37,120 nt of DNA from Cyanobacteria bacterium SZAS LIN-3 (GTDB lineage Bacteria > Cyanobacteriota > Vampirovibrionia > Obscuribacterales > Obscuribacteraceae): the NCBI GenBank assembly GCA_018266215.1, contig JAFEAV010000060.1:1-37120 (forward strand), given 5' to 3'. How positions within the stretch are numbered: the stretch's first letter is position 1; each line of letters opens with the position of its first letter. The notes beneath the pieces were generated by a model. That model ran no database searches. It worked only from the letters and a program-made list of their open reading frames with translations, and was not told where the DNA came from. Below, one piece after another: positions 23,476-33,333 of the stretch. The position numbers and the translations under genes were made by a program.

Positions 23476-25896
23476 TCAATTTTTGCCCTGGCCGTTGACC
23501 GGCATCCAGATAGTGGGCGAGTTGTAAGGGTAAAGTCGCTTGGGGTTGGCGATTAATTCTTTTGTCGATTTGTTGCTGTCCATCGGCGAATTGGACCACA
23601 AACTCTGGGCCTTGGGCGCCGCCAGCTCGGGGGTCTTGCTGGACTCGGGATTGGCTATCTGTGGCGCAATTGGTGGGGCGCTCTCGGATGTGCCGGCCAG
23701 GGCCGCACCAGATGATGTAGAGGCGCCGCTGCCGGAGGTGCCACCACTGGCGGTGCTGGAGGTTGATCCTGATTGTCCGGGAGTGGGAGCGCTGCCTGTG
23801 CCGTTAGAACTCGGTGCCAGAGCTGCTCCGCTTGTTTCTTTGGTGTCGTCCAGGCGGCCTTCCATGGGTTTGAGGGTGACATTGTCACCGGTTTTTGCCG
23901 CGTCACCGACGGCGGCGCTGATGGAAGCAGGCGAGACGCTGTCCTTGTTTTCATCACCGCCGGCGGCTGTGCCCTTATTTTTGGCGGCGAGCTCCTCGGG
24001 GGTGACGGGCGAGGGCACCATGAACGATCCTGGAGGGGTGGGACGGGCTTTATAAAATGCTTCGTTGTAGTCGTGCCAGATCTTGGCCATGACCACGCCC
24101 CCGGTTACGTTGTGTCCTGAGATCGGTTTGTTTTCATCATTACCGGCCCAGACGGCTGTCACCATATCCGGTGTGAAGCCTATAAACCAGATGTCCTTGC
24201 CTTCATCGGCGGTGCCTGTCTTACCGGCTACCGGTCGGTCGGCCAGCTTGGCCTGGGTGCCCGTGCCCCAGCGCACTACGTCCTGCATGCAGTCCACCAG
24301 CCGGGCGATTGGTTCCAACTGGAAGGGTCTGTCTTGCTTGGGCTCGAATACTTCTATTACGCGGCCGCGGTTATTTTCAATTTTGCGCAGGACCTGCGGC
24401 TTGATCACCACACCGGCCCGGGCAAAAGTTGAATAGGCTCCGGCCATGTCCAGGGGAGAAATCGCCGAGCTGCCCAGGGCCAGCGAAAGGTTGGGATCGA
24501 GCTTGGCGGTTATGCCGGCCAGGCGGGCCGTTTCGATAACGCTGTCCATGCCCACCATCTGACCGACTTTGACCGAGGGGATGTTGCGCGAAAGGGCCAG
24601 GGCCCGGCGCACCGGTATGCGGCCATAAAATTTGTGGTCGAAGTTTTTCGGCGCATAATCGGCCTGGCCCCAGGGGGAATGGATAACCAGGGGACTGTCG
24701 TCGATGATGCTGTCGGGGGTGAGTACACCTTTGGTGAAGGCAGTGAGATAGACAAAGGGCTTGAAAGAACTGCCCACAGTATGCGGATTGGTGGCGCGAT
24801 TAAACTGGTGCTTGATGAAGTCGCCGACGCCGCCGACCATGGCCATGACTTCACCGTCGCGCACCGATATTGATACCAGTGCCCCCTGGGTCACGCCCTT
24901 GGGTGCTTTCTTGATGCCCTCGGCCAGAGTCTTTTCGGCCAGCTCCTGAGCTACGGGATCGAGGTTTGTGTAGACCTTGAGACCCTGGGTGCGCATCTCG
25001 GCCTGGCTGAATCGCTCACGCAAAGTTTCCAGTACATAGGTTATGTAATAAGGATACTTTTGCAGTGGGTTGGTCCCTTTCTTGAAGGCCAGCTTCTGCG
25101 CTTTGGCTGATTTAGCCTGGTTTTCGGTGATGTAGCCGTATTCGACCATTTTGTCGATGATTTCGCGCTGGCGGTCGATGGCCGCCTGGCGGTTCTGTAC
25201 GGTGCCCAGTTCGGAGGGTGCCTTGACCAGTCCGGCGATAAAGGCCGACTCGGCAATAGTCAGTCCGGCTGCACTCTTGTCGAAGTAGCGGGAGGCGGCG
25301 CGCTCGATGCCGTAGGCGTTATTGCCGAAGTAGACCTGGTTGAGATACATATTGAGGATGCGCTCTTTGGAATAGCGGCGCTCCAGGTCCCAGGCCACAT
25401 AGGCTTCCCTGATTTTGCGATCGAAGGTGCGGCCGGCGTCTTTAAAGAAGAGGTTTTTGGCCAGCTGCTGGGTGATGGTCGAGCCGCCTTCCACCACATG
25501 TCCGGCCTGCATGTTGGCAAAAGTGGCACGAATGATACTGAAAAAATTGATGCCGTTGTGTTCGTAGAAGTGGTGATCTTCGGCCGCCAGCATGGCCTGC
25601 TGCATCGGCGTGGAGACTTGATTGAGAGGTACCACGCGCCGGTCCTCGTCACCTTCCACGGTGCAGATCAATTTGTCCTGGCGGTCGAAAATTTGAATCG
25701 CCTCAATCGGTTCGAAGCGCTCCACCATGGTGACGTCGGGGATTTCCTTCAATTGCACATAGAGCAAACTTCCGCCGTAACCGGCCGCAATCGCCGCCAC
25801 TGCCAGGAGCACCATCATCACAGCCCTTGAGGCGTGACCGACTGAGGCCAGTGGTCCCTGGTTCTTTCTTCTTGCTTCGGATCTGCGTCTTGCCAC
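23476..25896 (-). CDS. Class A penicillin-binding protein (PBP1A-like)
   Basis: 806 residues from a GTG at 25896. A basic start is followed by one membrane anchor at about 25-48 (AVMMVLLAVAAIAAGYGGSLLYV). The GT51 glycosyltransferase domain, about 65-240, has AAEDHHFYEHNG (catalytic E106), GGSTITQQLAKNLF and RKIREAYVAWDLE. The transpeptidase domain, about 330-600, has GSSFKP (S376, K379), SRN near 432 and KTGT (K559). It polymerises and cross-links peptidoglycan on the outer face of the inner membrane. The last ~190 residues are a disordered Gly/Ser/Thr/Ala-rich tail (SSTASGGTSGSGASTSSGA) ending in RLYPYNSPTIWMPVNGQ. It is probably monocistronic, with its own -10 at 25959-25954. Confidence 0.95.
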   Translation of the reverse strand: MARRRSEARRKNQGPLASVGHASRAVMMVLLAVAAIAAGYGGSLLYVQLKEIPDVTMVERFEPIEAIQIFDRQDKLICTVEGDEDRRVVPLNQVSTPMQQAMLAAEDHHFYEHNGINFFSIIRATFANMQAGHVVEGGSTITQQLAKNLFFKDAGRTFDRKIREAYVAWDLERRYSKERILNMYLNQVYFGNNAYGIERAASRYFDKSAAGLTIAESAFIAGLVKAPSELGTVQNRQAAIDRQREIIDKMVEYGYITENQAKSAKAQKLAFKKGTNPLQKYPYYITYVLETLRERFSQAEMRTQGLKVYTNLDPVAQELAEKTLAEGIKKAPKGVTQGALVSISVRDGEVMAMVGGVGDFIKHQFNRATNPHTVGSSFKPFVYLTAFTKGVLTPDSIIDDSPLVIHSPWGQADYAPKNFDHKFYGRIPVRRALALSRNIPSVKVGQMVGMDSVIETARLAGITAKLDPNLSLALGSSAISPLDMAGAYSTFARAGVVIKPQVLRKIENNRGRVIEVFEPKQDRPFQLEPIARLVDCMQDVVRWGTGTQAKLADRPVAGKTGTADEGKDIWFIGFTPDMVTAVWAGNDENKPISGHNVTGGVVMAKIWHDYNEAFYKARPTPPGSFMVPSPVTPEELAAKNKGTAAGGDENKDSVSPASISAAVGDAAKTGDNVTLKPMEGRLDDTKETSGAALAPSSNGTGSAPTPGQSGSTSSTASGGTSGSGASTSSGAALAGTSESAPPIAPQIANPESSKTPELAAPKAQSLWSNSPMDSNKSTKELIANPKRLYPYNSPTIWMPVNGQGKN

Positions 25897-25953
25897 TGCT
25901 GTCTTTTTCTAGCTCTTGGTGTATTTGCTTACGGCCCTGTCCATGCCCATGAC

Positions 25954-25959
25954 ATTATA
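25954..25959 (-). promoter_or_regulatory. Candidate -10 of the class A PBP gene
   Basis: The minus strand reads TATAAT at 25959-25954, giving a leader of about 50 nt to the GTG at 25896. No good -35 is seen at 16-18 bp. Confidence 0.4.
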
Positions 25960-26033
25960 GCTTAAGGCCCAATCGCCCCGCTGCTGCGCAAATTTGGTGA
26001 GCTTTACCTAACAATGTTTATCCCCGACAAACG

Positions 26034-26059
26034 AAAACGGGGCGTCACCACCCCGTTTT
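26034..26059 (-). terminator. Terminator after the Xer recombinase gene
   Basis: AAAACGGGG (26034-26042) pairs with CCCCGTTTT (26051-26059) around an 8-nt loop. Read on the minus strand it follows the recombinase stop (26106) by about 47 nt and ends in TTTTCG. Being A/T-symmetrical it could also work on the plus strand, though no plus gene ends here. Confidence 0.7.
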
Positions 26060-26105
26060 ACCTGTCTCTATTGCTGGTCAAACCAGATTTTTACTTTGCC
26101 CTTGC

Positions 26106-27158
26106 TTACGCTCTGGGGTGTGTATTGATGTAAACCCTTCTCAAGCGCTCGAGGCTGACATGGGTGTAAATCTGGGTGGTGTTGATCGTGGTGTGTCCAA
26201 GAAGATCCTGTACTACTCTGAGATCGGCTCCGCCTTCGAGCAAATGAGTGGCGAAAGTATGACGCAGGGTGTGGGGGGTGATCGTCTTGTTGATGCCGGC
26301 CTTGATGGCGTGCTTCATGACGATGCGGTGCACCGAACGTGAAGAGAGACGCGTAGCCTGGCGACTGACAAAGAGCGGGTGCTCGGCCTGGGGAGTGCGG
26401 CCTTCGGCCAGCTTGGTCCAGTATTCGGCCAGGTACTTGCTCAGCCAACCCTGGGCGCTCTGGTTGAGGAGGACTATGCGTTCCTTGCCGCCTTTACCGA
26501 GGACGCGCATTTCCATGGCTTCCTGGTTGTAGTCCTGCACGCGCAGTCCGCACAGTTCACTGACGCGCATGCCGGTGGCGTAGAGCACTTCCATCAGGGC
26601 TCTGTCGCGCACGCCGAGCACCGTGGCGGTGTCGGGTGACATGAGCAGTTTGACAATCTCTTCTTTGTCCAGGCAGGCCGGGAGTCTGCGCGTGAGCTTC
26701 GGGCCACGCACTTGCTTCGAGGGATCGTCCTGGATCAACTCTTCTCTTCTCAAGTAGCGGTAGAAACTTCTGATGGCAGAAATTTTTCTGGCTACGGTTG
26801 GTCTTGAGTACTGTTCCTGGATCTGGCGAATGTAGGTCCTGAGACCTTCCGCTTCCAGCCAGCCGGATCCGCCATTGCCACCAGGGATGGTTGTGACTTC
26901 TTCCAGACCGACTGCCGCCAGTGTTTCGGGGGCTGATTCTCCGCCGATGGCGGAGGGGTTCTGAGGGGTTTCCGCTTCTGCGATCTGGCTTAAATCGCAA
27001 CCGATCAACTGTCTTAAATCATTCAAGTAGGCGCGGATTGTATGAGAAGAATAATTCCGCTCCACTTCCAGGTATCCAGCAAACTGGTTTAACCACGCTT
27101 CCTGACCATTAGGCACGCCATTAGCTAGCGCTCCCTGGCCTTGATTTTGCGAACTCAC
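26106..27158 (-). CDS. XerC/XerD-type tyrosine recombinase
   Basis: 350 residues from a GTG at 27158. The N-terminal core-binding domain (QFAGYLEVERNYSSHTIRAYLNDL; RPTVARKISAIRSFYRYLRRE) is interrupted at about 60-105 by an unusual ~45-residue Gly/Glu/Ala-rich insertion (between CDLSQIAEAET and GWLEAEGLRTYI). The catalytic domain has all tyrosine recombinase residues: R198 in TGMRVSEL, the Lys beta-hairpin GKGGKERIV, H296 and R299 in HTLRH, H322 in LLGH and nucleophile Y331 in QIYTH. Xer proteins resolve chromosome dimers at dif. The closest pattern is XerC/XerD rather than a phage integrase. It lies 205 bp downstream of tRNA-Sec on the same strand and has its own terminator. Confidence 0.92.
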   Translation of the reverse strand: MSSQNQGQGALANGVPNGQEAWLNQFAGYLEVERNYSSHTIRAYLNDLRQLIGCDLSQIAEAETPQNPSAIGGESAPETLAAVGLEEVTTIPGGNGGSGWLEAEGLRTYIRQIQEQYSRPTVARKISAIRSFYRYLRREELIQDDPSKQVRGPKLTRRLPACLDKEEIVKLLMSPDTATVLGVRDRALMEVLYATGMRVSELCGLRVQDYNQEAMEMRVLGKGGKERIVLLNQSAQGWLSKYLAEYWTKLAEGRTPQAEHPLFVSRQATRLSSRSVHRIVMKHAIKAGINKTITPHTLRHTFATHLLEGGADLRVVQDLLGHTTINTTQIYTHVSLERLRRVYINTHPRA

Positions 27159-27362
27159 TTTTTACCGACTTTCTAGTAATTGACTACACAAACAACTAAC
27201 AACTTCGCTGCTACTGATAATTATGAAAACTTTGAAAGGTTTGTAAAGCCCCCACCAGTGCCGGACTTAGAAGTCATGGGGCTGATAACGCGCTTCTGAT
27301 AAGTCAAATTTGCCCCAATTTTTCAAAAATCGGCTGGCAATTGTCAGTGAGCAAATAAATTT

Positions 27363-27458
27363 CGGGGATGCGTGGGAATCGAACCCACCCTGGATAGCGC
27401 TAGTCTACCCAACGACGGTTTTGAAGACCGCACGTCACACCAGCAACGCTCCATCCCC
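27363..27458 (-). tRNA. selC: tRNA-Sec (anticodon UCA)
   Basis: On the minus strand a 96-nt tRNA folds as follows. The acceptor is GGGGATGG with GCATCCCC (seven pairs plus a G-G at position 8), followed by discriminator G at 27363. The long 6-bp D stem is CGTTGC/GTGACG with a 4-nt loop. The anticodon stem is GCGGT/ACCGT around loop CTTCAAA, anticodon TCA. The long variable arm has a 7-bp stem (TGGGTAG/CTATCCA). The T arm is GTGGG-TTCGATT-CCCAC. Long acceptor plus D stem, long variable arm, UCA anticodon and G73 are the features of bacterial tRNA-Sec. A tRNA-Trp suppressor would have a short variable loop. The CCA end is not encoded. Upstream a TATAAA -10 lies at 27495-27490. Confidence 0.93.
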
Positions 27459-27489
27459 ATGGAATGCGGGTTAAAGATCAGATCGTTAT

Positions 27490-27495
27490 TTTATA
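27490..27495 (-). promoter_or_regulatory. -10 box of the tRNA-Sec gene
   Basis: The minus strand reads TATAAA (27495-27490), about 32 bp before the mature 5' end at 27458, which gives a short leader for RNase P processing. The -35 is weak. Confidence 0.45.
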
Positions 27496-27726
27496 GGAAG
27501 TAGCAGGCAGAAAAATAGTGGCTTGCCTATGCGCTTTTCAATTGATATCTTAATGATTGTTTTCGGTCGCTTATCGAAGTCTCATAGTCATTAAGAAATT
27601 GATAAGTCATTAGCGAGAATTAATCAAGTCCTGCTTACATCGTCACCGGCAGGATTTGAAGATCGTGTAAAACTTCTAATGAGACGGTCGGAAGTTCGCA
27701 GTCCGTCACGTTTCCCTACATTTGTA
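27496..27726. other. Intergenic stretch between tRNA-Sec and the rpoB promoter, with inverted repeats
   Basis: No believable ORF. An imperfect inverted repeat has arms CAATT(gata)TCTTAATGA (27539-27556) and TCATTAAGA-AATTG (27588-27601), 14 paired bases around a 31-nt loop. Further on, TCCTGC...GCAGGA (about 27629-27655) and GACGG...CCGTC (about 27682-27706) form smaller stem-loops. None matches an RNA family I can name. The region could hold an undetected small RNA, regulator sites for rpoB or only spacer. Confidence 0.3.
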
Positions 27727-27756
27727 TTGACAATAAATTAGAGTGATACGTATAGT
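27727..27756 (+). promoter_or_regulatory. Promoter of the rpoB-rpoC1-rpoC2 operon
   Basis: TTGACA (27727-27732) matches the consensus -35 exactly; 18 bp on, TATAGT (27751-27756) is a 5/6 match to -10. Transcription should start near 27763, leaving a leader of about 73 nt before the rpoB ATG. Confidence 0.8.
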
Positions 27757-27760
27757 TGCT

Positions 27761-27778
27761 CCCCTGTACTTGCAGGGG
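27761..27778 (+). promoter_or_regulatory. Hairpin at the very start of the rpoB leader
   Basis: CCCCTG (27761-27766), TACTTG, CAGGGG (27773-27778): a 6-bp GC-rich stem at the predicted 5' end of the mRNA. A second feature downstream is the palindrome CGTGCACG. It may stabilise the transcript or affect start-site control. Confidence 0.35.
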
Positions 27779-27835
27779 CCTGGGCAACTGCCGAGTTCGT
27801 GCACGAGTGGCAAGTCATATCACCAGAGGTAACCG

Positions 27836-30800
27836 ATGACCTTAGAGTTGTCTGAGCGCGTCAAGACCTTCGGGGCGGGCAGTACGCGTATTGCGGATCT
27901 GCCCGATCTCGCTGAGATCCAAAAAGCATCGTTCAAGTGGTTCATTGATGAAGGTTTGGCAGAGGAACTGCGCGCCTTCAGTCCTGTCAAGGACTACACA
28001 GGAAGGCTGGAACTGCACTTCCTGACGAACTACACGTTCGAGGACCATACTGAACCGAACAAACCCAAGACGCCGGAAGAGGCGCGGGCTCTTGATTCAA
28101 GCTTCACCAAAAAACTGCGTATCCAAATGCGCCTTGTCAATCGCGAAATGGGCGAAATCAAGGAGCAGGAAATTTACGTCGGCGACATCCCGATGATGAC
28201 CGACCGCGGCACATTCATTATTAATGGCGCCGAGCGGGTTATCGTTTCGCAGATTGTCAGAAGCCCCGGCATCTACTACAAGCGTGAAGTAGACACCAAC
28301 GGCAAACGTACATTCTCCGCCACTCTTATCCCCAACCGGGGCGCCTGGCTCAAGTTCGAAACCGACGTCAATGACATCATCTACGTCAAGATCGACAAGA
28401 ACAGAAAACTTCCCGCCACTACCTTACTTAGGGCGCTGGGCTATTCCGACAGCGAAATGGAAAGTTTGTTCCGTCACAAAGAGTTCCTCAAGAAGACTCT
28501 TGATAAGGATTCAAACAAGACCCGCGAAGATTCCCTTATAGAGGTATATCGCAAACTGCGTCCAGGCGACCCGCCCTCGGTCGCCGGCGGCCAGAGCATC
28601 CTCGACAGCCGTTTCTTCGACGACAAACGCTATGACCTCGGTCGCGTCGGTCGCTATAAGTTGAATAAGAAACTCACCCTGTCCATTCCCGAGACCCAGC
28701 GCACGCTCTCTCGCGAAGACATCGTGGCTGCTGTTGACTACCTGATCGGCCTGCACTACGACGAAGGCCAGGTTGACGATATCGACCACCTGGGCAACCG
28801 CCGTATCCGTTCGGTCGGTGAACTGCTGCAAAACCAGTTCCGTATCGGTCTCACCCGTCTGGAGCGTATTGTGCGTGAGCGCATGACCTTGCAGGACGCT
28901 GATACCCTCACCCCCGCTAACCTGCTCAACACCAAGCCCCTGGTAGCCGCTATAAGAGAATTCTTCGGCTCCTCGCAGTTGTCGCAGTTTATGGATCAAA
29001 CCAACCCTCTGGCTGAATTGACCCACAAACGCAGACTGTCAGCCCTGGGACCCGGTGGTCTGTCCAGAGAAAGAGCCGGTTTCGCCGTTCGAGACATTCA
29101 CCCCAGCCACTACGGCCGTATCTGCCCGGTAGAGACTCCTGAAGGTCCCAACGCCGGTCTTATCGGTTCACTGGCTACCCATGCCCGTGTGAACGCTTAT
29201 GGCTTCATCGAAACGCCGTATCGCCACATCGTCAACGGCATCATGACCGATGCCATTCACTACCTCACAGCCGATGAAGAAGATCGCTACAGAGTTGCTC
29301 CCGGCGACGTGCCGGTCAACGAAGACGGTACCTTCGTCAATCCGCTGGTGCCGGTACGCTACAAGGCCGAGTTTATCGAAACTCCGCCCGAGCAAGTCGA
29401 CTATGTCGGCGTCAGCCCGATTCAGATCGTATCGGTTGGAACCGCTCTCATTCCTTTCCTTGAGCACGACGACGCTAACCGCGCCCTGATGGGTTCGAAC
29501 ATGCAACGTCAATCGGTGCCCCTGGTCAAGACCGAGCGCGCCTATGTCACCACCGGTATTGAAAAGCAATCCGCCCGTGACTCGGGGATGGTGATTGTGG
29601 CCGACGTTGACGGTAAGTGCGAATACGCTTCCGCCACATCGATCCACGTGCGCACCAAAGACAAGCGCCTGGTCAAATACAAACTGGCTAAATTCCAGCG
29701 TTCCAACCAGGACACCTGCTTGAACCAGAAGCCTATTGTCAGACCCGGCGACAATGTCAAAGTTGGTGATGTAATCGCCGATGGTGCCGCCACCAATACC
29801 GGTGAGCTCGCCGTCGGACGCAACCTTCTCGTTGCTTTCATGCCCTGGGAAGGCTACAACTTTGAAGACGCCATCTTGATCTCACAGCGTCTGGTTTTTG
29901 ATGATGTATTGACCTCAATCCACATCGAAAAACTGGAAATCGACGCCCGTTCCACCAAACTCGGTCCGGAAGAAATCACCAGAGAAGTACCCAACGTTTC
30001 GGAAGAATCGTTGCGCCACCTCGATGAAACCGGCATCGTCAGAATTGGTTCGCGTGTTTATCCCGATGACATTCTGGTCGGTAAGATCACTCCCAAGGGT
30101 GAATCCGAACATCCGCCGGAAGAAAAATTGCTGCGTGCAATCTTCGGTGAAAAAGCCCGCGACGTTCGCGACAATTCACTGCGCGTCCCGCACGGTGAAG
30201 GCGGACGTGTTGTAGACGTCAAAGTCTTCGACCGCGAAAAGGGTGATGAACTTCCTCCCGTCGCCAACAAAGTAGTGCGTGTCTACATTGCTCAGAAACG
30301 CAAAATCTCAGTTGGAGACAAGGTTGCAGGACGTCACGGCAACAAGGGTATCGTCGCCAAAATATTGCCGACCGAAGATATGCCCTTCCTGCCCGACGGT
30401 ACACCGGTAGACATCGTTCTCAATCCCCTGGGCGTGCCCAGCCGTATGAACGTGGGTCAGACATTTGAAACACTTCTCGGTCTGGCTGCCATGCTCACCG
30501 GACACAGATACGAAGTGCCGCCCTTCGACGAAATGTATCAGAAGGAAGCTTCTTCGCACACTGTGCACTCCGAAGTGAAGAAGGGCAAGAAGATCTCCGG
30601 ATGCGACTGGGTTGGTGACGACGGTAAAGTCACCCTCTACGACGGCCGCAACGGTGAGCCTTTCGATAACGCTGTTGCAGTCGGCAAGATCTACATGATG
30701 AAACTGGTCCACCTTGTGGACGACAAGATTCACGCTCGTTCAACCGGTCCTTACTCGCTGGTCACCCAGCAGCCCCTCGGTGGTAAGGCTCAATTCGGCG

Positions 30801-31387
30801 GACAGCGTCTGGGAGAAATGGAATGCTGGGCCCTGGAAGCTTTCGGTGCCGGTTATTCCTTGCAGGAAATGTTGACCATCAAATCAGATGACGTTAACGG
30901 CCGCTCCAAGGCTTACGAATCTATCGTCAAAGGCGAAAACCTGAGACGTCCCGGTATCCCCGAATCCTTCAAAGTGCTCGTACGCGAACTGCAGTCCATC
31001 GGTCTCGATGTCTCTGTAGCGAAGCGCACCAGAGAAGGCACCGAAGTGGAAGTCGACCTCATGACCGAAGTCGAAGAAGTACGTCCACGCGGTTTGAGAC
31101 GCCTGTCGCCCTTCGGCGAAATTGGCCTCGAGTCCGAACTGGCTGAGCTCTCCAGACACACCGCCGTTCCCGCTTCGGCTGTAGCCGTGGCCGATGGTGA
31201 CGATGATCTGGCTGATGAAGTCGTGGGTGAAACCGATTCGTACGACGGCGAGTCAATTGCCGTTGATCCCGCTTCGCTCGTCCCTGCCGCTCCCGTAGTG
31301 GGTGCCGTTGGTGGTGTAGTGGAAGCTGACGAAGCTGAATTTGGCCTCGACGACGATCTCGGTGACGAACCGGATGTTGACGCATAA
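27836..31387 (+). CDS. rpoB: RNA polymerase beta subunit
   Basis: 1183 residues from the ATG at 27836, with AGAGGT 5 nt upstream. The beta domains follow in order: protrusion and lobe, the rifampicin region at about 377-410 (GSSQLSQFMDQTNPLAEL, HKRRLSALGPGG), EGYNFEDAILIS near 670, GDKVAGRHGNKGIV near 830 and the C-terminal clamp segment GGQRLGEMECWALEAFGA near 990. The rifampicin-contact residues equivalent to E. coli D516, H526 and S531 are present, so sensitivity is predicted. After the usual end near residue 1095 there is an extra ~85-residue acidic, Val/Ala-rich tail (ending FGLDDDLGDEPDVDA) not seen in most beta subunits. It is first gene of the operon; no ribosomal rplJL genes precede it, unlike in most other bacteria. 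Confidence 0.99.
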   Translation: MTLELSERVKTFGAGSTRIADLPDLAEIQKASFKWFIDEGLAEELRAFSPVKDYTGRLELHFLTNYTFEDHTEPNKPKTPEEARALDSSFTKKLRIQMRLVNREMGEIKEQEIYVGDIPMMTDRGTFIINGAERVIVSQIVRSPGIYYKREVDTNGKRTFSATLIPNRGAWLKFETDVNDIIYVKIDKNRKLPATTLLRALGYSDSEMESLFRHKEFLKKTLDKDSNKTREDSLIEVYRKLRPGDPPSVAGGQSILDSRFFDDKRYDLGRVGRYKLNKKLTLSIPETQRTLSREDIVAAVDYLIGLHYDEGQVDDIDHLGNRRIRSVGELLQNQFRIGLTRLERIVRERMTLQDADTLTPANLLNTKPLVAAIREFFGSSQLSQFMDQTNPLAELTHKRRLSALGPGGLSRERAGFAVRDIHPSHYGRICPVETPEGPNAGLIGSLATHARVNAYGFIETPYRHIVNGIMTDAIHYLTADEEDRYRVAPGDVPVNEDGTFVNPLVPVRYKAEFIETPPEQVDYVGVSPIQIVSVGTALIPFLEHDDANRALMGSNMQRQSVPLVKTERAYVTTGIEKQSARDSGMVIVADVDGKCEYASATSIHVRTKDKRLVKYKLAKFQRSNQDTCLNQKPIVRPGDNVKVGDVIADGAATNTGELAVGRNLLVAFMPWEGYNFEDAILISQRLVFDDVLTSIHIEKLEIDARSTKLGPEEITREVPNVSEESLRHLDETGIVRIGSRVYPDDILVGKITPKGESEHPPEEKLLRAIFGEKARDVRDNSLRVPHGEGGRVVDVKVFDREKGDELPPVANKVVRVYIAQKRKISVGDKVAGRHGNKGIVAKILPTEDMPFLPDGTPVDIVLNPLGVPSRMNVGQTFETLLGLAAMLTGHRYEVPPFDEMYQKEASSHTVHSEVKKGKKISGCDWVGDDGKVTLYDGRNGEPFDNAVAVGKIYMMKLVHLVDDKIHARSTGPYSLVTQQPLGGKAQFGGQRLGEMECWALEAFGAGYSLQEMLTIKSDDVNGRSKAYESIVKGENLRRPGIPESFKVLVRELQSIGLDVSVAKRTREGTEVEVDLMTEVEEVRPRGLRRLSPFGEIGLESELAELSRHTAVPASAVAVADGDDDLADEVVGETDSYDGESIAVDPASLVPAAPVVGAVGGVVEADEAEFGLDDDLGDEPDVDA

Positions 31388-31400
31388 GAAATAAACGACA

Positions 31401-31436
31401 GGGGCGGCGCGCCTTTTAACGGGCTTGCGCCGCTCC
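31401..31436 (+). other. Strong hairpin between rpoB and rpoC1
   Basis: GGGGCGGCGC (31401-31410) pairs with GCGCCGCTCC (31427-31436), 10 bp with one G-U, and GCC/GGC may extend it. The stem is not followed by a T-run, so it is unlikely to be a full terminator. It may be an mRNA processing or stability element adjusting beta versus beta' levels. Confidence 0.5.
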
Positions 31437-31485
31437 GATTACATGGATTTGATCCCGTAAAAAGGGTGGAGGACTGTCAGCTAAG

Positions 31486-33285
<1,800 letters not shown>

Positions 33286-33333
33286 CTAAAAGCCACAATC
33301 TAGCTTGGTTTCACAATAAATAACGAGGGCCCA

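Noticed and set aside
26106..27458. Integrative element using tRNA-Sec as attachment site with the neighbouring tyrosine recombinase
   Set aside because: selC is a known integration site in enterobacteria, but the recombinase is Xer-like, sits in housekeeping context with its own terminator, and I saw no second copy of the tRNA 3' end in the window.
27363..27458. UGA-decoding tRNA-Trp of a recoded genome
   Set aside because: The long variable arm and D stem exclude tRNA-Trp, and several genes here clearly end with UGA (for example at 3307-3309, 12954-12956 and 8057-8059).
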